From the NCBI GenBank assembly GCA_037074615.1, contig CM073542.1, positions 23,135,568 through 23,199,567 on the forward strand: 64,000 nucleotides of DNA, given 5' to 3'. Position numbers and translations under genes: made by a program. How positions within the stretch are numbered: position 1 is the first letter of the stretch; each line of letters opens with the position of its first letter. Shown piece by piece: positions 12,901 through 23,954 of this stretch. The notes under the pieces were generated by a model. It was not told the origin of the DNA, did no database searches, and saw only the letters and a list, made by a program, of their open reading frames with translations. The DNA is from Leucaena leucocephala. Its lineage: Eukaryota; Streptophyta; Magnoliopsida; Fabales; Fabaceae.

Positions 12901-13146
12901 GATCTTGACCCTGAAAGCAAAGAAGAAATCCTGACCTATCATAGTGAAAAATTAGCAGTTGCTTTTGTTCTTACCCAAAAATCTGAACTACCAATTAGGA
13001 TAATGAAAAATCTTCGTGTTTGTGGTGACTGCCACACTGCTTTCAAGTACATATCAAAGATTGTTAATCGACAGATAATTTTACGAGATTCAAACAGATT
13101 TCACCATTTTGAGGGTGGCATCTGTTCTTGCGGGGATTATTGGTGA
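9934..13146 (+). CDS. MEF7: DYW-class PPR protein, At5g09950/MEF7-like RNA editing factor
   Basis: A single-exon 1070-aa PLS-class pentatricopeptide protein. These proteins bind organellar transcripts in a sequence-specific way and direct C-to-U editing; Arabidopsis At5g09950 (MEF7) acts in mitochondria. The N-terminus is basic and Ser/Leu-rich (LFHKSRHALPLQ), consistent with an organelle presequence. A long run of PPR motifs follows, with many VSWNSMISGY-type joints, then E/E+ motifs. The C-terminal DYW deaminase domain has HSEKLAVAF (His at residue 1003), CGDCH (from residue 1030) and terminal GDYW. The zinc-ligand and catalytic residues expected of the HxE and CxxC motifs are present, so it looks functional. 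An in-frame TGA 15 nt upstream of ATG 9934 supports this start. The length is slightly more than I recall for the Arabidopsis protein (about 1000 aa). Orthology to MEF7 is from remembered similarity; a close paralogue is possible. Confidence 0.92.
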   Translation: MVCFAGSPYSLYCRRLFHKSRHALPLQAHAVLPILPSDNPLPFNDLDPSPHHIISPPQLSQNQPQLSPASSCISPLNLENYELLVHHYRNSRCLKDAHQLHLQIYKTGFTNDVFLSNTLINMYVRIGKLVSAQKLFNEMPQKNNVSWACLISGFTQNGIPDEACRLFKGMICANLFPNHYAIGSVLRACQKCGPSNLLLGMQIHGIISKTRYASDMFLSNVLMSMYANCLGSIDDARRVFDEIQIKNSIAWNSIISVYCYRGNAASSFELFSSMQREAITLRPNEYTFGSLVTATYSLFDCGLSLLAQILARIEKSGFLQDLYVGSALVSGFARFGMIGYAKMIFEQMSERNAVSMNGFMVGLVKQNRGEEAAEVFREMKDLVEINTDSFVVLLSAFPEFSNLKEGKIKGKELHAHLIRSAVVDVSVSIGNALVNVYAKCGAIDYACSVFHLIADKDVVSWNSIISGLDQNERFEEAVSSFHAMRRSGLMPSNFSVISTLSSCASLGWIMLGQQIHVEGLKCGIDSDVSVSNALLALYSETGNLKVCQKIFFLMPEYDQVSWNSLIGALATSETTILRAIKCFQEMMQTGWRLNRVTFISVLAAVSSLSLLELSHQIHALILKYSVPDDNAIENALLACYGKCGQMDDCEKIFCRMPDRRDDVSWNSMISGYIHNDILDKAMDLVWFMMQRGQRLDGFTLATVLSACASVATLERGMEVHACAIRACLEFDVVVGSALVDMYAKCGKIDYASRFFELMPLRNIYTWNSMISGYARHGLGEKALKLFSQMKEHDQSPDHVTFVGVLSACSHVGLVDEGFEHFKSMSEVYGLTPRIEHFSCMVDLLGRAGDVSKIENLINTMPMDPNVLIWRTVLGACCRSHGRNTELGQRAAKMLMEMEPQNAVNYVLLSNMHAAGGKWEDVADARVAMRKASVKKEAGCSWVTMKDGVHVFVAGDQKHPEKEKIYEKLKELTRKMRDAGYVPETKYALFDLDPESKEEILTYHSEKLAVAFVLTQKSELPIRIMKNLRVCGDCHTAFKYISKIVNRQIILRDSNRFHHFEGGICSCGDYW

Positions 13147-14723
13147 ATGATTATACTGGCATTGTGGAGACTTCCATGTTACAGATATGGAAATATTGCC
13201 TAAGACACTTCTTTCAAATGGCACTGGGGGAATTTGGTTAGCGTGCTCTACTTATATTACTAGTTGATGTTAATTTGCTTTTACCTGCCAGAAAAAGAGA
13301 AACAAGGTAGAGAAAGAAAGTGAGACATTGTGAGAGAAGATGAGCCGTATATTTTGGGCATATGAGTGGATAAATCAGTTTTGTTTTTGTCATTTATATG
13401 AATATAATTACTTTTCAAAACTTAGTGTTTTCAAAAATAATATTTGCAATATCTAGAGGGGTAACAATGAAAAGATGAAGGATGTGATAAATTTATCTTG
13501 TTACTACCTTAAAAGAAAGTTGAAATATTGGTTCTTATTGCTTAAATAGTCTAACATCAGCAATTGCATTTATTTGTTGGTGTGGGGTTTTTTATCGCAA
13601 AATATCCCAATCAATCCAATATTATTCCTTGTTAGATTGATGAACTGCAAAATAGATCTATGTCTTTGATCAATCATCTGTGATGTTTTTAGCCTGTATG
13701 TGAGTTTGCTATACATACATTCAGCATTTGGTTTAGCACATGATACATCAAGTGTAGTTTGCATGTTCATTAGTGGAAGTAGTGGATAATTCCTCAAGCT
13801 ACATTTTATCTACTTTTTTATAGTGTTGAACATGCAAATATTAGCTTGATTACTAGTTTTATTAATAATATTCTAGCAACCCATTGATGGATAACATGAC
13901 CGGGATATACTCTATTTTACAGAGATAAGCAGATGGTAACATGCTTTAAGTGCAGAAGGGAGAGAGATGCTGAAGTGAGTTTGATCATTTTCCTTTCTGG
14001 TATGCAACACATCTCTGATATACTCTACTCTATGCATTCTGCAATCCACGAATGCCTTGAATAGTTGCTATTATTCAAATACGAGTAGTGCGTCTTATTA
14101 AAGTTTTTAATATCATACATAGATATAAATTAATTATTTTTTGTATATAATTTTATATATATATGCCTTACATGTGGTGGTTTAATTAATAGTTATTATT
14201 TATACATATACTCGTTGTTTTACTTTTCTTATTTTCTATTGTTTATGTTGAATTATTTAATAATCTAAGGGGGTTCAATATCTGATATAAAATCACAGGA
14301 GAGCTTGAATGACAAATTTACCGTTATAGGGGACAGATTTATTTTGGGTAAATCTCATATGAATATCTGTTATTCGATGAAAAATACTGCAGGGTACCTA
14401 ATTGGTAACTAACCAAATCACATGGGTTTATACTTGTTCACTTCAAGCATATCAAGAAAACTAAAATTTTTTGAGCCAAACCAATGGAGAGTAGAATGTA
14501 ATTTACCCAATAAATTAGAGCTAAGCCTTGCAAGAGAAACTGAATGATTGTCGATATTTGCTTGTGTTCCATACTAACTTATAATAAATCTTGAGCCCTT
14601 CTGTTCCTTTGGCTTTTATTTAATGACTTTTTCCCTTTATCTGGTTTCTTGTGCAGTGAAGTGGAGGATAAGAGTTTGTAACTTGTGAGTTAGTACTGTT
14701 TCTGGTGTATCTAGAAAATAGGA
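13147..14723. other. Intergenic region upstream of the FRS pseudogene
   Basis: The first 200-300 bases are probably the PPR 3' UTR. The rest is AT-rich without a supported gene. A pyrimidine-rich tract ending in gtgcag at about 14656 could be an old splice acceptor of the FRS-type pseudogene that follows. Confidence 0.5.
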
Positions 14724-16940
14724 ATGAAACCATCAAATAACATATGGATTAAGCGCCAACATTGCCCATATGGAGATTGGAAGTGTTTTATCAAGTATGA
14801 TGGAGATGATCAGATATCAGTAAGATCTCAGGCCACAAAGACTGATACAGTGCCTTCATCATCAGAAGCTGTCTTCACCCCTTATGTAGGTCAAATGTTC
14901 AAAAGCGATGATGATGCATTTGAATACTGTAGCAATTTTGCCCGGAAGAATGGATTTTCAATCAGAAAAGCTCGCTCAACAGAAAGCCAACATTTAGGAA
15001 TATATAGAAGAGATTTTTTTTGTTATAGATCTGGGTTCAATCAACCAAGAAAAAGGCCAATGTGGAGCATCACAGAGAGCGAAAATCTATACGTTGTGGA
15101 TGTGATGCAAAATTATACTTGACGAAGGAAATTGTTGATGGTGTTTCTCAACGGTATGTTTCACAATTTAGTAATGTTCATAACCACGAGTTGTTGGAAG
15201 ATGACCAAGTACGACTTCTACCAGCATATTGTAAAATACAAAGAGGCTGATCAGGAACGCATTCTTCTACTGTCCAAAGCTGGATTCCCTGTGAACCGTA
15301 TTGTGAAGGTGTTGGAACTTGAAAAAGGAGTTCAGCCTGGACACCTGCCTTTCATAGAGAAGGATGTTAGGAATTTTGTTCGGACTTGCAAGAAAGCAGT
15401 TCAAGAAAATGACGCTTTACTGACCGAAAAAAAGAGAGAATGATATGCATGAACTTGTGGAGACCTGTAAGGTAATGACGGACAAAGATCCCAATTTTAT
15501 TTTTGATTATACTGCTGATGCAAATGTTAAAGTTGAAAATATAGCTTGGTCATATGGTGAATCTATTCGGGCATATTCTGTTTTTGGTGATGTCGTTACT
15601 TTGGACACCACATATCGTTCTGTTACGTATGGATTACTCCTTGGGGTGTGGTTCGGAATTGATAATAATGGAAATGCAATAATATTCGGTTTTGTGTTGT
15701 TACAAGACGAAAGTTCTTATTTATTCGCATGGGCTGTACAGGTATGTAGATACAATTCTTGTTCTTCAGTTGCTTGAATTTCGAATAAATTCTTTTTTCT
15801 CACATTTTTTTTCCCTTTTGAACAGAAATTTGTATGATTTATGAGAGGGAGACATCCACAAACAATTATAATCGACATAGATCCAACTCTGGGAGATGCT
15901 ATTTCCAAGGAGTTGTCTGAAACTAAACATGTTATATGCACTTGGCATATTCTATCAAAAATATCAAATTGGTTCTCTGTACCCCTGTGATTACAATATG
16001 CAGATTTTAGGTTAGAGTTCAATATATTATGTCACATGGAGAGCATAGAAAATTTTGAACATCAGTGGGATCTTTTTGTAGCTCGATTTGGACTCGTATC
16101 CGACAAGCATATAGCTTTGCTATGCTCGCTTCGAGCATCTTGGCCGCTCTGCTACGTTAAGGGTTATTTCATAGCTCGTTCATTAACAGCTGAGTTTTCA
16201 CAATCTTTGGATGCAACCTTGAAAAGAATTCTAGATTGACAAACATGGCTACAAGGATTTTTTAAGCAGGTAGATTGATCACTTCTATGTTTGGCTCTTT
16301 AAATTTTAACTGTTCCAAAGATTCTTGATATATATATTCTTTTTATGGGAAATTTGCAGGTAGTTATTGTTGTCACCTCATCAATGTTGGCAAGAGAAGG
16401 GATGCATTACATGTGTGTAAAGACATGCATGCCTATTGAAGAACATGCAAGGAGTATTCTTACACCTTATGCTTTCAATGTGTTCCAAAATGAAACTGTG
16501 CTGTCAATGCAATCTGCAACTACAGAACTGACCAATGGATCCTACCTTGTTCAGCAATCAAGAAAATGGATGAAGAGGGCCTTTTAATATTCAATGTTCC
16601 TGCAAGGAATTCGAACATTCGGGAATAGTGTGCCGGCATTCGATTTGTGTACTTATGATGAAGAACTACTTCCAACTACCCGTGAAATATTTTTCTTCCC
16701 CGGTGGCGACGAGAAAGTTTGTTGGCTCGTTCCGATGAACAAAATCCTCAGAGCAGTGATGAGTGTGCTCAAGCCTTTCATTCTTTGACTGCCACTCTGC
16801 TGACAGAATCATTAATCTCCAAGGAAAGGTTTAATTATGTTCTTAGAGAACTCAGTGGGATTCTTGAGCGTGTTAAGAATATGGAAGCTTTGGATGAATT
16901 TGGTATCAATGTGGCTGCTAATAATGTTAGTGAATCCTAG
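14724..16940 (+). pseudogene. FAR1-RELATED SEQUENCE (FRS10/11-like) pseudogene
   Basis: FAR1/FHY3/FRS proteins are transcription factors derived from MULE transposases. All domains are visible but scattered over frames: the FAR1 zinc-binding region (FCYRSG, CGCDAKLYL, HNHELL) at about 14.89-15.24 kb; the MULE transposase core (GDVVTLDTTYRS, GVWFGIDNNG) at 15.5-15.74 kb; an exon at 15826-16270 (MRGRHPQTIIIDIDPTLGD, CTWHIL); an exon from 16360; a SWIM-like core at about 16.61-16.65 kb (CKEFEHSGIVCRH); and the family C-terminus (QAFHSLTATLLTESL, EFGINVAANN) to 16940. Breaks: frameshifts near 15050, 15240, 15431, 16566 and 16.6-16.7 kb; in-frame TGA at 15835-15837, 15988-15990 and 16237-16239. 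Introns with good borders remain (for example the donor after 15741 and the acceptor ending 15825), so this is a decayed gene copy, not a processed one. Confidence 0.9.
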
Positions 16941-17202
16941 ATTTTTGTTAAAAGTAGATTTTATTTTTGTGGAAGGAACTCGGAACCTATTCCTTCAAAA
17001 TTTAGTAGTACAGAAGATACAAATAAGACGATGTCTGAAGCATAACATGTAATTAGTAATGTTAATATGTTTGCTTTCTTGTATGTAGTCAATAAGAAAA
17101 ATCTCTCTTGAATCCCGTCAAACTCTCTGGTGCTTTGGAACGAGTTTTACTGCTTTATGTAGTGTCAAAATTTTGATGTACCATACAAGCAATAATCAAT
17201 AA

Positions 17203-17394
17203 CTTTTTTTGATTATCTATCCAGTTTATCAGAACTTTATCTTGATTACATTTAGATCTAACCCGCGTTACGTACCTAGCTATGGTGGGTGAGTCTCCCA
17301 ACGGAAATTTTCTACATACGCTAAGCCTTAAACTCAAGATTTCGCTTAAGCAATACTAAATCGCTTATCACTCGAATTCACCTCCGTTGATGCT
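17203..17394 (-). mobile_element. tRNA-derived SINE, family A, copy 1
   Basis: Minus-strand copy of the element at 56612-56799. The 5' head (at the right end here) contains an A-box-like and a B-box-like polymerase III promoter. The tail is a short A run, seen as cttttttt at the left. It is flanked by the 11-bp target-site duplication ataatcaataa at 17192-17202 and 17395-17405. Its length (about 192 bp) is normal for plant SINEs. Confidence 0.85.
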
Positions 17395-17499
17395 ATAATC
17401 AATAATTGATTACTCTACATGCTCCTTTCTATTTTAATTATCTTTATATTGTCATATTTTCACTATCCCACATAAAAACAAATACAGGTGGTTTTGTTA

Positions 17500-17720
17500 A
17501 TACTTTTTTTAGTTTTTAATATAAGAGTTAATTTTAGTCTTAAAAATATAATATATTTTTTATATTTATCAATTTTTTTTAAATTATTCCTATTGATGCT
17601 CCTTTAACTATAATCAAGTAAGAGTAGGATAGTAGAAATTAAGGAAGATAATCAGGATATCTTAAAAAATGCGTTATATTAATTTAATTAATTTTTTTAA
17701 TCTAATTAAATTAGTTAAAT
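17500..17720. repeat. AT-rich dispersed repeat (three copies in window)
   Basis: Shares a colinear, diverged core with 1-160 and about 45485-45700: aataattaagtaaga-type sequence, a purine-rich stretch, then ttaattaatttaattaa-type sequence. The copies are old, and termini and target duplications are not clear. Confidence 0.5.
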
Positions 17721-17772
17721 ATATCATATATTAAGAAAAGAATGATTATTAATTAAAAAAGAAGGATTAAAG

Positions 17773-17953
17773 ATTTATCTAACACCTTAAAATATTTTTT
17801 TAAGTTCAACTAGTATCTCAAAGTATTTTGTGGTGTGTCTAACACGTTAAAATACTTTAAAATATTAAGTATAAAGACATATCTAAAAAAGATATTTCAG
17901 GATGTTTCATGAAACTAGATTAATCACAAAATATTTTAAAGTGTTAGATAAAT
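17773..17953. mobile_element. 181-bp MITE with terminal inverted repeats
   Basis: Starts atttatctaacaccttaaaa and ends ttttaaagtgttagataaat, giving inverted termini of about 25 bp with few mismatches. The interior is non-coding and AT-rich. No convincing target-site duplication was seen, so the superfamily is unassigned. Confidence 0.75.
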
Positions 17954-19448
17954 TTTTACTTAAAAAAAATTGATATAAAAAAAATTATTGATAATATTTT
18001 TATAAATAAGATATAATCATGATATATCAATTTCTAAGGCAACAGGTGTGAAAAACATTTTCTACACTGTTTGGAATAACAAAAATTTTAGACATTATTT
18101 TCCCATAAATGAATCTCTAGATTTTTCTATGGTCTTATTCACTCAGCCTTGAAAGAGTCCTTTTCTTGACATATTAATTACTAATATCGTTTCTTTTGAA
18201 TCAATACATCTGTTTAAATTTGTCCTTATGTGGGAGTTGTTGGGTATGTTCTTGCCTTCGTTTGGGGGCTATTTTCGTCTGTATCGGATGTAGAGGTTGA
18301 CTTCTAACACGATCATTGTTCTCTAGTTTTTGTTTTCAAATTTCTAGATGTTTCTCCACCTTTCTATCATAAAAGGTGTTGTTGAAGTTGCTAATGCAAC
18401 ATTGGCATCAAAGGGTGTAGGCTAGAGAGGACCAATCTTTAAATAACCATCTTCTATTTCTTTATCTTCTGATCATGGTAGGTTGAAAGCTAGCCTCCTC
18501 ACCTTCCATCTACATGGTTTGGCTTCGTTTATCCTCTCGTGTCTTGTTAGTTTTATGGTGTTTGTTGGTTTTGTTCGATCTCTATTTTTCAAACTATGTT
18601 TTAGTGTTTGTAATTTAATTTTCATTTAATGAAATTCTCCCTTTTCAGTAAAAAAAAAATCCCCCTCCTCCTACCTGGATGCACACTCACCTCGTTTTTA
18701 GTAACAGGATACAGAACTCACAACCTCCTACATAAGAGGAGGTGTGACGTATCATGGGAATTAAAGGCTTCGTGGATATATTATTATTTTAGTATTAATA
18801 TTGAAGCAAAGTATCTATATATACAAAGTTCAATATTCATGTTATAAGACCAACATCTCTTTGGTTTTTTTTATATGAATAATTGTGTTGATGGCAAACA
18901 CGGTTGAAAACTATCTCATCAGGCCTTATTTTAAACCTAAATCATCAAGATTAGATCCTTTTGTAAATAATGATCATTATTGACAATTACTGATAATTAT
19001 TACCAGTAATGATAATAAATATTTAAGAATTGGGAGCTGCTTAACACGTCAACGCACACAACCAATACGTCAAAAATGTTTTCCCATTTACCAACACTAA
19101 AGGGGTTGTTTGGTTTAGCTTAAAATAAGTGTTTTTATGTTTTATAATATAAAATTCTCTCACGTATATATTTATCTTATACATTAAAAAATATTTAAAA
19201 TAAACTAATTTAAACAAGCACCAAATAGTAAAATCACCTTAATGTGGGTGGTATCTAAGTGGTGAGATTAATTTGCTACTTATTTACATTCACACATACA
19301 TACATATAATCAGTCATCTATATGTATACATATAGGGACTAGACCCCATCTTCCATAATAAATTTAGAAAATGACTAAAATGGAACGTGTTGCAATTTTG
19401 TTTTGCCAACTTTGCAAATTTTGAAATGTGATGATTTTGTAGTAAAGG

Positions 19449-19852
19449 AATGGAGTGAAGATAATTAGAGGAGAGGTGGGTGTTTGTTGAGAAACCCTAA
19501 TTACTATATTTCCAATGTTCACACCCACACACACCCTAACCATATTTAATAAACTTTGGCAAGTGACAGCTACATGTCTCCATCTTCACATGTTCTCTTG
19601 ACACATGCAAATCCAATATTGTCAATGACATCATCATCAACACATCATTTTGTTGAAGTGTGACAGAAATGGAGTGAAGATTATTAGAGGATCGGAGGAG
19701 GGTGTTTGCTGAGAAACCCTAACTATATATATATTTCCAATCGTTCATATTTCATGATCTTATCTTCAACCACAATATTTCCAATCGTTCATATTTCATG
19801 ATCTTATCTTCAACCACAATATATCCAATCGTTCATATTTCATGATCTTATC

Positions 19853-19914
<62 letters not shown>

Positions 19915-20030
19915 TATATTTAATGAGCTGGGGCAAGGGACAGATACATGTCTACATCTAGACATGTTCTCTTGATACAAGATTGTCAATGACATCATAA
20001 CACATTTTGTTAAAAGTGTCAAAACATTAT
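19449..20030. repeat. Diverged tandem duplication enclosing a minisatellite and (CA)28
   Basis: Copy 1 (about 19449-19666) and copy 2 (about 19669-20030) both contain, in order, aatggagtgaaga, gagaaaccctaa, ccaat(c)gttca, acatgttctcttga and attgtcaatgacatca. Copy 2 is expanded by a 44-bp unit repeated about 2.8 times (from 19737, each starting ccaatcgttcatatttcatg), followed directly by a (CA)28 microsatellite (19855-19911). Confidence 0.85.
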
Positions 20031-20593
20031 AGGACTAGTAAACATGATACAGGCAAAATGCTTATTTGAGTTCGATTGGAACATGAGTTTTTAGTAGATT
20101 TTTTTTTAGAAAAAATTAATCTAAAGTTAGTTTTACTTCGAATTTTGTTAATAAATATGAATGTAAATTGGACTATAGATTTATCTACATGCATTCATCG
20201 CATTGCGACAGAAGAATTTAATTATGTATGGTATTTAATTTATATATTATCATTTTAGTTGGCATTTCTTCTTCTTTGTTTCCCTCTTGCTACCTCTTTC
20301 TCAGAAACATATATTTACTTTGTGAAGGCCGAGATATTGATCAACTTGATATGAATATAAATTGCAGACTCGGGAAGTCAATATTTATTAAATTAAAGGA
20401 GTTGGTGGTCCTTGCCTTTATTATCTCAGAAATTGGAGGATGCCAGATCAATGACGTCAAGAAAAACTCTGTCCTACGAAATTCAATGCTAGCTAGCTTG
20501 GGAAGAAATATTAATCACATGCCCTTCCTTGTTTTCATCTTCAAGGCCAGCCATCTGAAAAATGTGCTTACATCGACATTATTACGGATCAGG

Positions 20594-20595
<2 letters not shown>

Positions 20596-20625
<30 letters not shown>
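20596..20625. repeat. (TA)n microsatellite
   Basis: Uninterrupted TA dinucleotide run. A similar run is at 61486-61514. Confidence 0.9.
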
Positions 20626-20629
<4 letters not shown>

Positions 20630-21029
20630 CTGTCAAAAGCGTCACATTTCAAACTTGATAACATTGTATTATCATAATATTCCACTTGATTTTGTTGCCC
20701 AATGTTGATCTAGGTTGACTGTTGATTCGTGCATTAAAGTTTATGCTAGTTGAATCTCAGAGGTTCATTAGACTTAAAATGTACTTCATAGCATAACCAA
20801 TATCTATAGATTCTTTTTTAATAAAATTCTCACACTAACAATTAAATTCAATTAAAATGATCAATATATAATACTTCTTCTCCATCCGAAATGAAGACTT
20901 TCAGACAAGTCAACCATGTTAGATTTTATATATGAATATTTTATTTATTTATAGATTAATATCTTTTTTATTTATTACTTTATCTGAGTTATATATGAAT
21001 ATATTTTTATATATTTTAATTAAATTATA

Positions 21030-21240
21030 CTCCCCCTCGCTTTTTAATATAAAGTTAATTGATTAATTTTAGAAAATTAATAAAACTAAATAAATGATTA
21101 AATTATATATTATCAATTTATAAATTAGGTAAACTAATTTATAAAAAATTAATTAAATATAAATATTTTTAAATAATTTATTTAATTTCTATAATCTTTT
21201 TAAATTAGTCAATTAAATTTTATATTAAAAAATAAGATAA
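21030..21240. mobile_element. Stowaway-like MITE, diverged
   Basis: The left end is actccccctcgctttttaat followed by ataaagttaattgattaatt. The right end is its approximate inverse, with arms rich in ttaattga/tcaattaa. It resembles the better-preserved element at 59344-59519. The edges are approximate. Confidence 0.5.
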
Positions 21241-23250
21241 TATTATTTTAATTATGATTGGGTTGATTACGGTTGAATCATAATTAAATTACCAACTCTT
21301 AAACCACTTACTCCTAACACAACTGACAAACAATTTCATACTTTATTATCAATAAATAAATAAACAAAGCCGACGCTTTTCTTGCATTGGAAGATCAATT
21401 CGGAGAGTGACATCAATTAGGTTTAGATTTTGATGTTGGAGGAAACTGTGATGAAATGCCCGGAAGCAGGGAAGAACCCTCCTCACTGTTGCTCACCTAA
21501 TAATATTTCAAAACGTACAAATGCATAATATTAATATTGAGCTGAACATTCTTCGAACCTCAGTATAATTTTGATACTATCGGCTATTCTATGTGATATT
21601 CTACATCTTTTAAAAAATATAAAAAAAAATAAAAGTCCTTAAAAAATTTGGAGATGGGCAAAGGATCCATTTGTCTTTAGGCCACGATATGTTTTGTATT
21701 TTAATATATTTAAAATCACATGGCATCTTCCATTCTTTGACCCTAACGCTGATTCTAAATTAACAGCGAATCCAATTTATATGTTGATCAATTATTCATA
21801 ATAATATAAATTTTGGGTTATTAAGAGCATTATTTATTAAATGAATGGATTTTATTCACACGTGTCAAGTTAATTAACTATGGCCAAAATATTTATACAT
21901 TAATGAACAGTGAAATAATTAATAGCATCAATGTGATTTATGGAATTAGTTTTGAAACTTTAGATCTTGTCACGTAGTGACGATAGCATAGTAAAGGAAT
22001 AAAGAGTCATATATAGGGGTATATATAAAGTCTATAGTGATATGCATCTATCCAAATCCATAATATAAATATTTTATCTAACTCAATAAATATAGAGTAA
22101 GATTAAGCATCAAATTATAAAATATAACACATACTTTTTTTGAACTAGGCATAGAGTAAAGAGGTTGACATGCCCTATCTTGCCCATTATTACCTATTCT
22201 TTTATTTATTTTTAATTTTTTTCTCTATATGCTATATTTGAAAAGGAGAATATGATAGCTACTGGTGACTAGAGGGTCATTTTAAAAATATAAGTAATTA
22301 AGTAGGTAAATTGTATCTTTTAATATTTATAACTATATTAATTATTTTAACTTTATTAATTAATTATTTTATTTTTTAAAATATTTTATCTTTGTCAATA
22401 TTAGAAAGATTGATACAAAGTTATAATTATAAATTAATTAAACTTTAAAGCTTATTTTTAATATATAATAGATATTAAGACTTTACTTAATATATTTTTA
22501 TTATATTATTCTTAATAAATTATATATATTATTTAATTCTTAAAAATATATGAATATTATATTATTTTAAAAATTAATAATTATATATATTTTTTATAAT
22601 ATTAGTATGACATTATAATTTAAGTATATCTAGTCTACATATATCATCTAACCTATCAATATTTAATCTAAAATAATTAGGGTTTTATTAGATAGCGGTT
22701 ATAAAATATAATCTAAATCTTTTTTACACAGGACACTAAGTAAAAAGACTGTCGCACCTAACCCTATTTAATCACACCTCTAGTCATATACGGGATCTTG
22801 GCTTAAGTTCTAACATTACACGGTTTGTGTCCTTAAAGCGTGTTCGAGAATGTGAAAAGTAAGTTGACCTTGAGTCAGCCTCTCTGTACTGTACCTCTTT
22901 CTAATTGAATTCATGTACCCTCTCTGTCTCTCTTTTTGTTGTCTATATATTACATAGCAAATAAAAGAATTATTATAATTTTATTTAATATAATATCAAG
23001 TAGATATTATATGAAATAATATAATTTTTATATTTAGTGATAATATAACATCAAACGAAATTAAAAAACATGTTTTGATAAAAAATAATTGAAATTTTTG
23101 TGGTAAGAAATAAAAATGCAAAGATAAAAATTCAAGAATTAACAATGAACTAATCAGTAACAAAACTAATTATTCTTGAGAAGTAAGGGTAGTTTTGAAA
23201 ATTGAGGTCGTGGCCTGTCATCATTCTAGAATCCTAAGACAAGCCTTCTC

Positions 23251-23258
23251 TATATAAA
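23251..23258 (+). promoter_or_regulatory. TATA box of the DUF4408/DUF761 gene
   Basis: TATATAAA lies 85 bp upstream of the ATG at 23343. This is a plausible spacing for a plant promoter with a 50-60 nt leader. Confidence 0.65.
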
Positions 23259-23342
23259 TGGGACTCACAAGGCTCTTTCTGCCACACACCTTTTGAGCTC
23301 TGCAACTCCTCACTTCTTCTTCTTCTTCATAAAAGCAGCTCT

Positions 23343-23954
23343 ATGGATTTAAAGGTGTCTCGCATAAGCATCAAGATTCTGCTTTCAGTTTCTCTCTTGT
23401 CTCTCCTTTTCTTATCGCTTCCCCTACTGTTCCAATTTCTGAACCAATTCTCGATCAGAAAATCCTACGTCTTCCTCTTCTGCAATGGCCTCATGGTTTT
23501 CATAGCGAAGAACTCTGCTCTCCCTTCAGATAATTCCTCTTATGATCAGTTCAAGGATTTGGATGTTGCAGCCCTAGTCAATTCCCATGATTCTCCAGAG
23601 CAAGAAGAAGAAGAAGAAGAAGAAGAAGAAAAGAGAATGATAGTGGCAGCAGATTCTCAGGAAGAAGACGATGTTGCTGACGGAGAGAAAGAATGGGTTG
23701 ATGAGACAGAGAAAGAAGATGAAGTTGCTGACACAGAGACGAAGGAGGAAGAAGAAGAGGAAGAGGGAAGTAATATTAATGGCGTTCGGATCAGAGAGGA
23801 AGAAGAACAAGAGCACGAGGAGGTAGAGGAATTAAACAAGAAATGTGAGGATTTTATCAGAAAGATGAAAGCAGGATTCTGTTCGGAGCCAAGACACGAT
23901 TATGGTTATTATTCTGATTTTGACCATCACACAGCTATGGTGACTGTAAGATGA
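23343..23954 (+). CDS. DUF4408/DUF761-type acidic membrane protein
   Basis: Intronless 203-aa protein. Two hydrophobic stretches lie at the N-terminus (about residues 10-37, then SYVFLFCNGLMVFIA at about 41-55), as in the DUF4408 domain. A long Glu-rich region of low complexity follows (about 88-175), including a run of nine Glu coded by GAA/GAG repeats. The C-terminal motif LNKKCEDFIRKMKAGF matches the DUF761 signature (cotton-fibre-expressed protein family), though the usual VE before FI is CE here. Family members are plant-specific, and their biochemical role is not established. A TATA box stands upstream and the start is the first ATG. The Glu-run length could vary between alleles. Confidence 0.8.
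   Translation: MDLKVSRISIKILLSVSLLSLLFLSLPLLFQFLNQFSIRKSYVFLFCNGLMVFIAKNSALPSDNSSYDQFKDLDVAALVNSHDSPEQEEEEEEEEEKRMIVAADSQEEDDVADGEKEWVDETEKEDEVADTETKEEEEEEEGSNINGVRIREEEEQEHEEVEELNKKCEDFIRKMKAGFCSEPRHDYGYYSDFDHHTAMVTVR

Larger units (their letters stand above)
16941..23342. other. Repeat-rich intergenic region
   Basis: No supported gene in 6.4 kb. It holds a SINE (17203-17394), an AT-rich repeat (17.5-17.72 kb) related to those at the window start and at 45.5 kb, a 181-bp MITE (17773-17953), a diverged duplication with minisatellite and (CA)28 (19449-20030), a (TA)n tract (about 20596-20625), and a Stowaway-like element (21.03-21.24 kb). A 149-codon frame at 20228-20677 runs into the (TA)n tract and resembles nothing known. 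Confidence 0.6.

Noticed and set aside
20228..20677. 149-codon open frame
   Set aside because: No recognisable family, AT-driven composition, and its end is coded by a (TA)n microsatellite.
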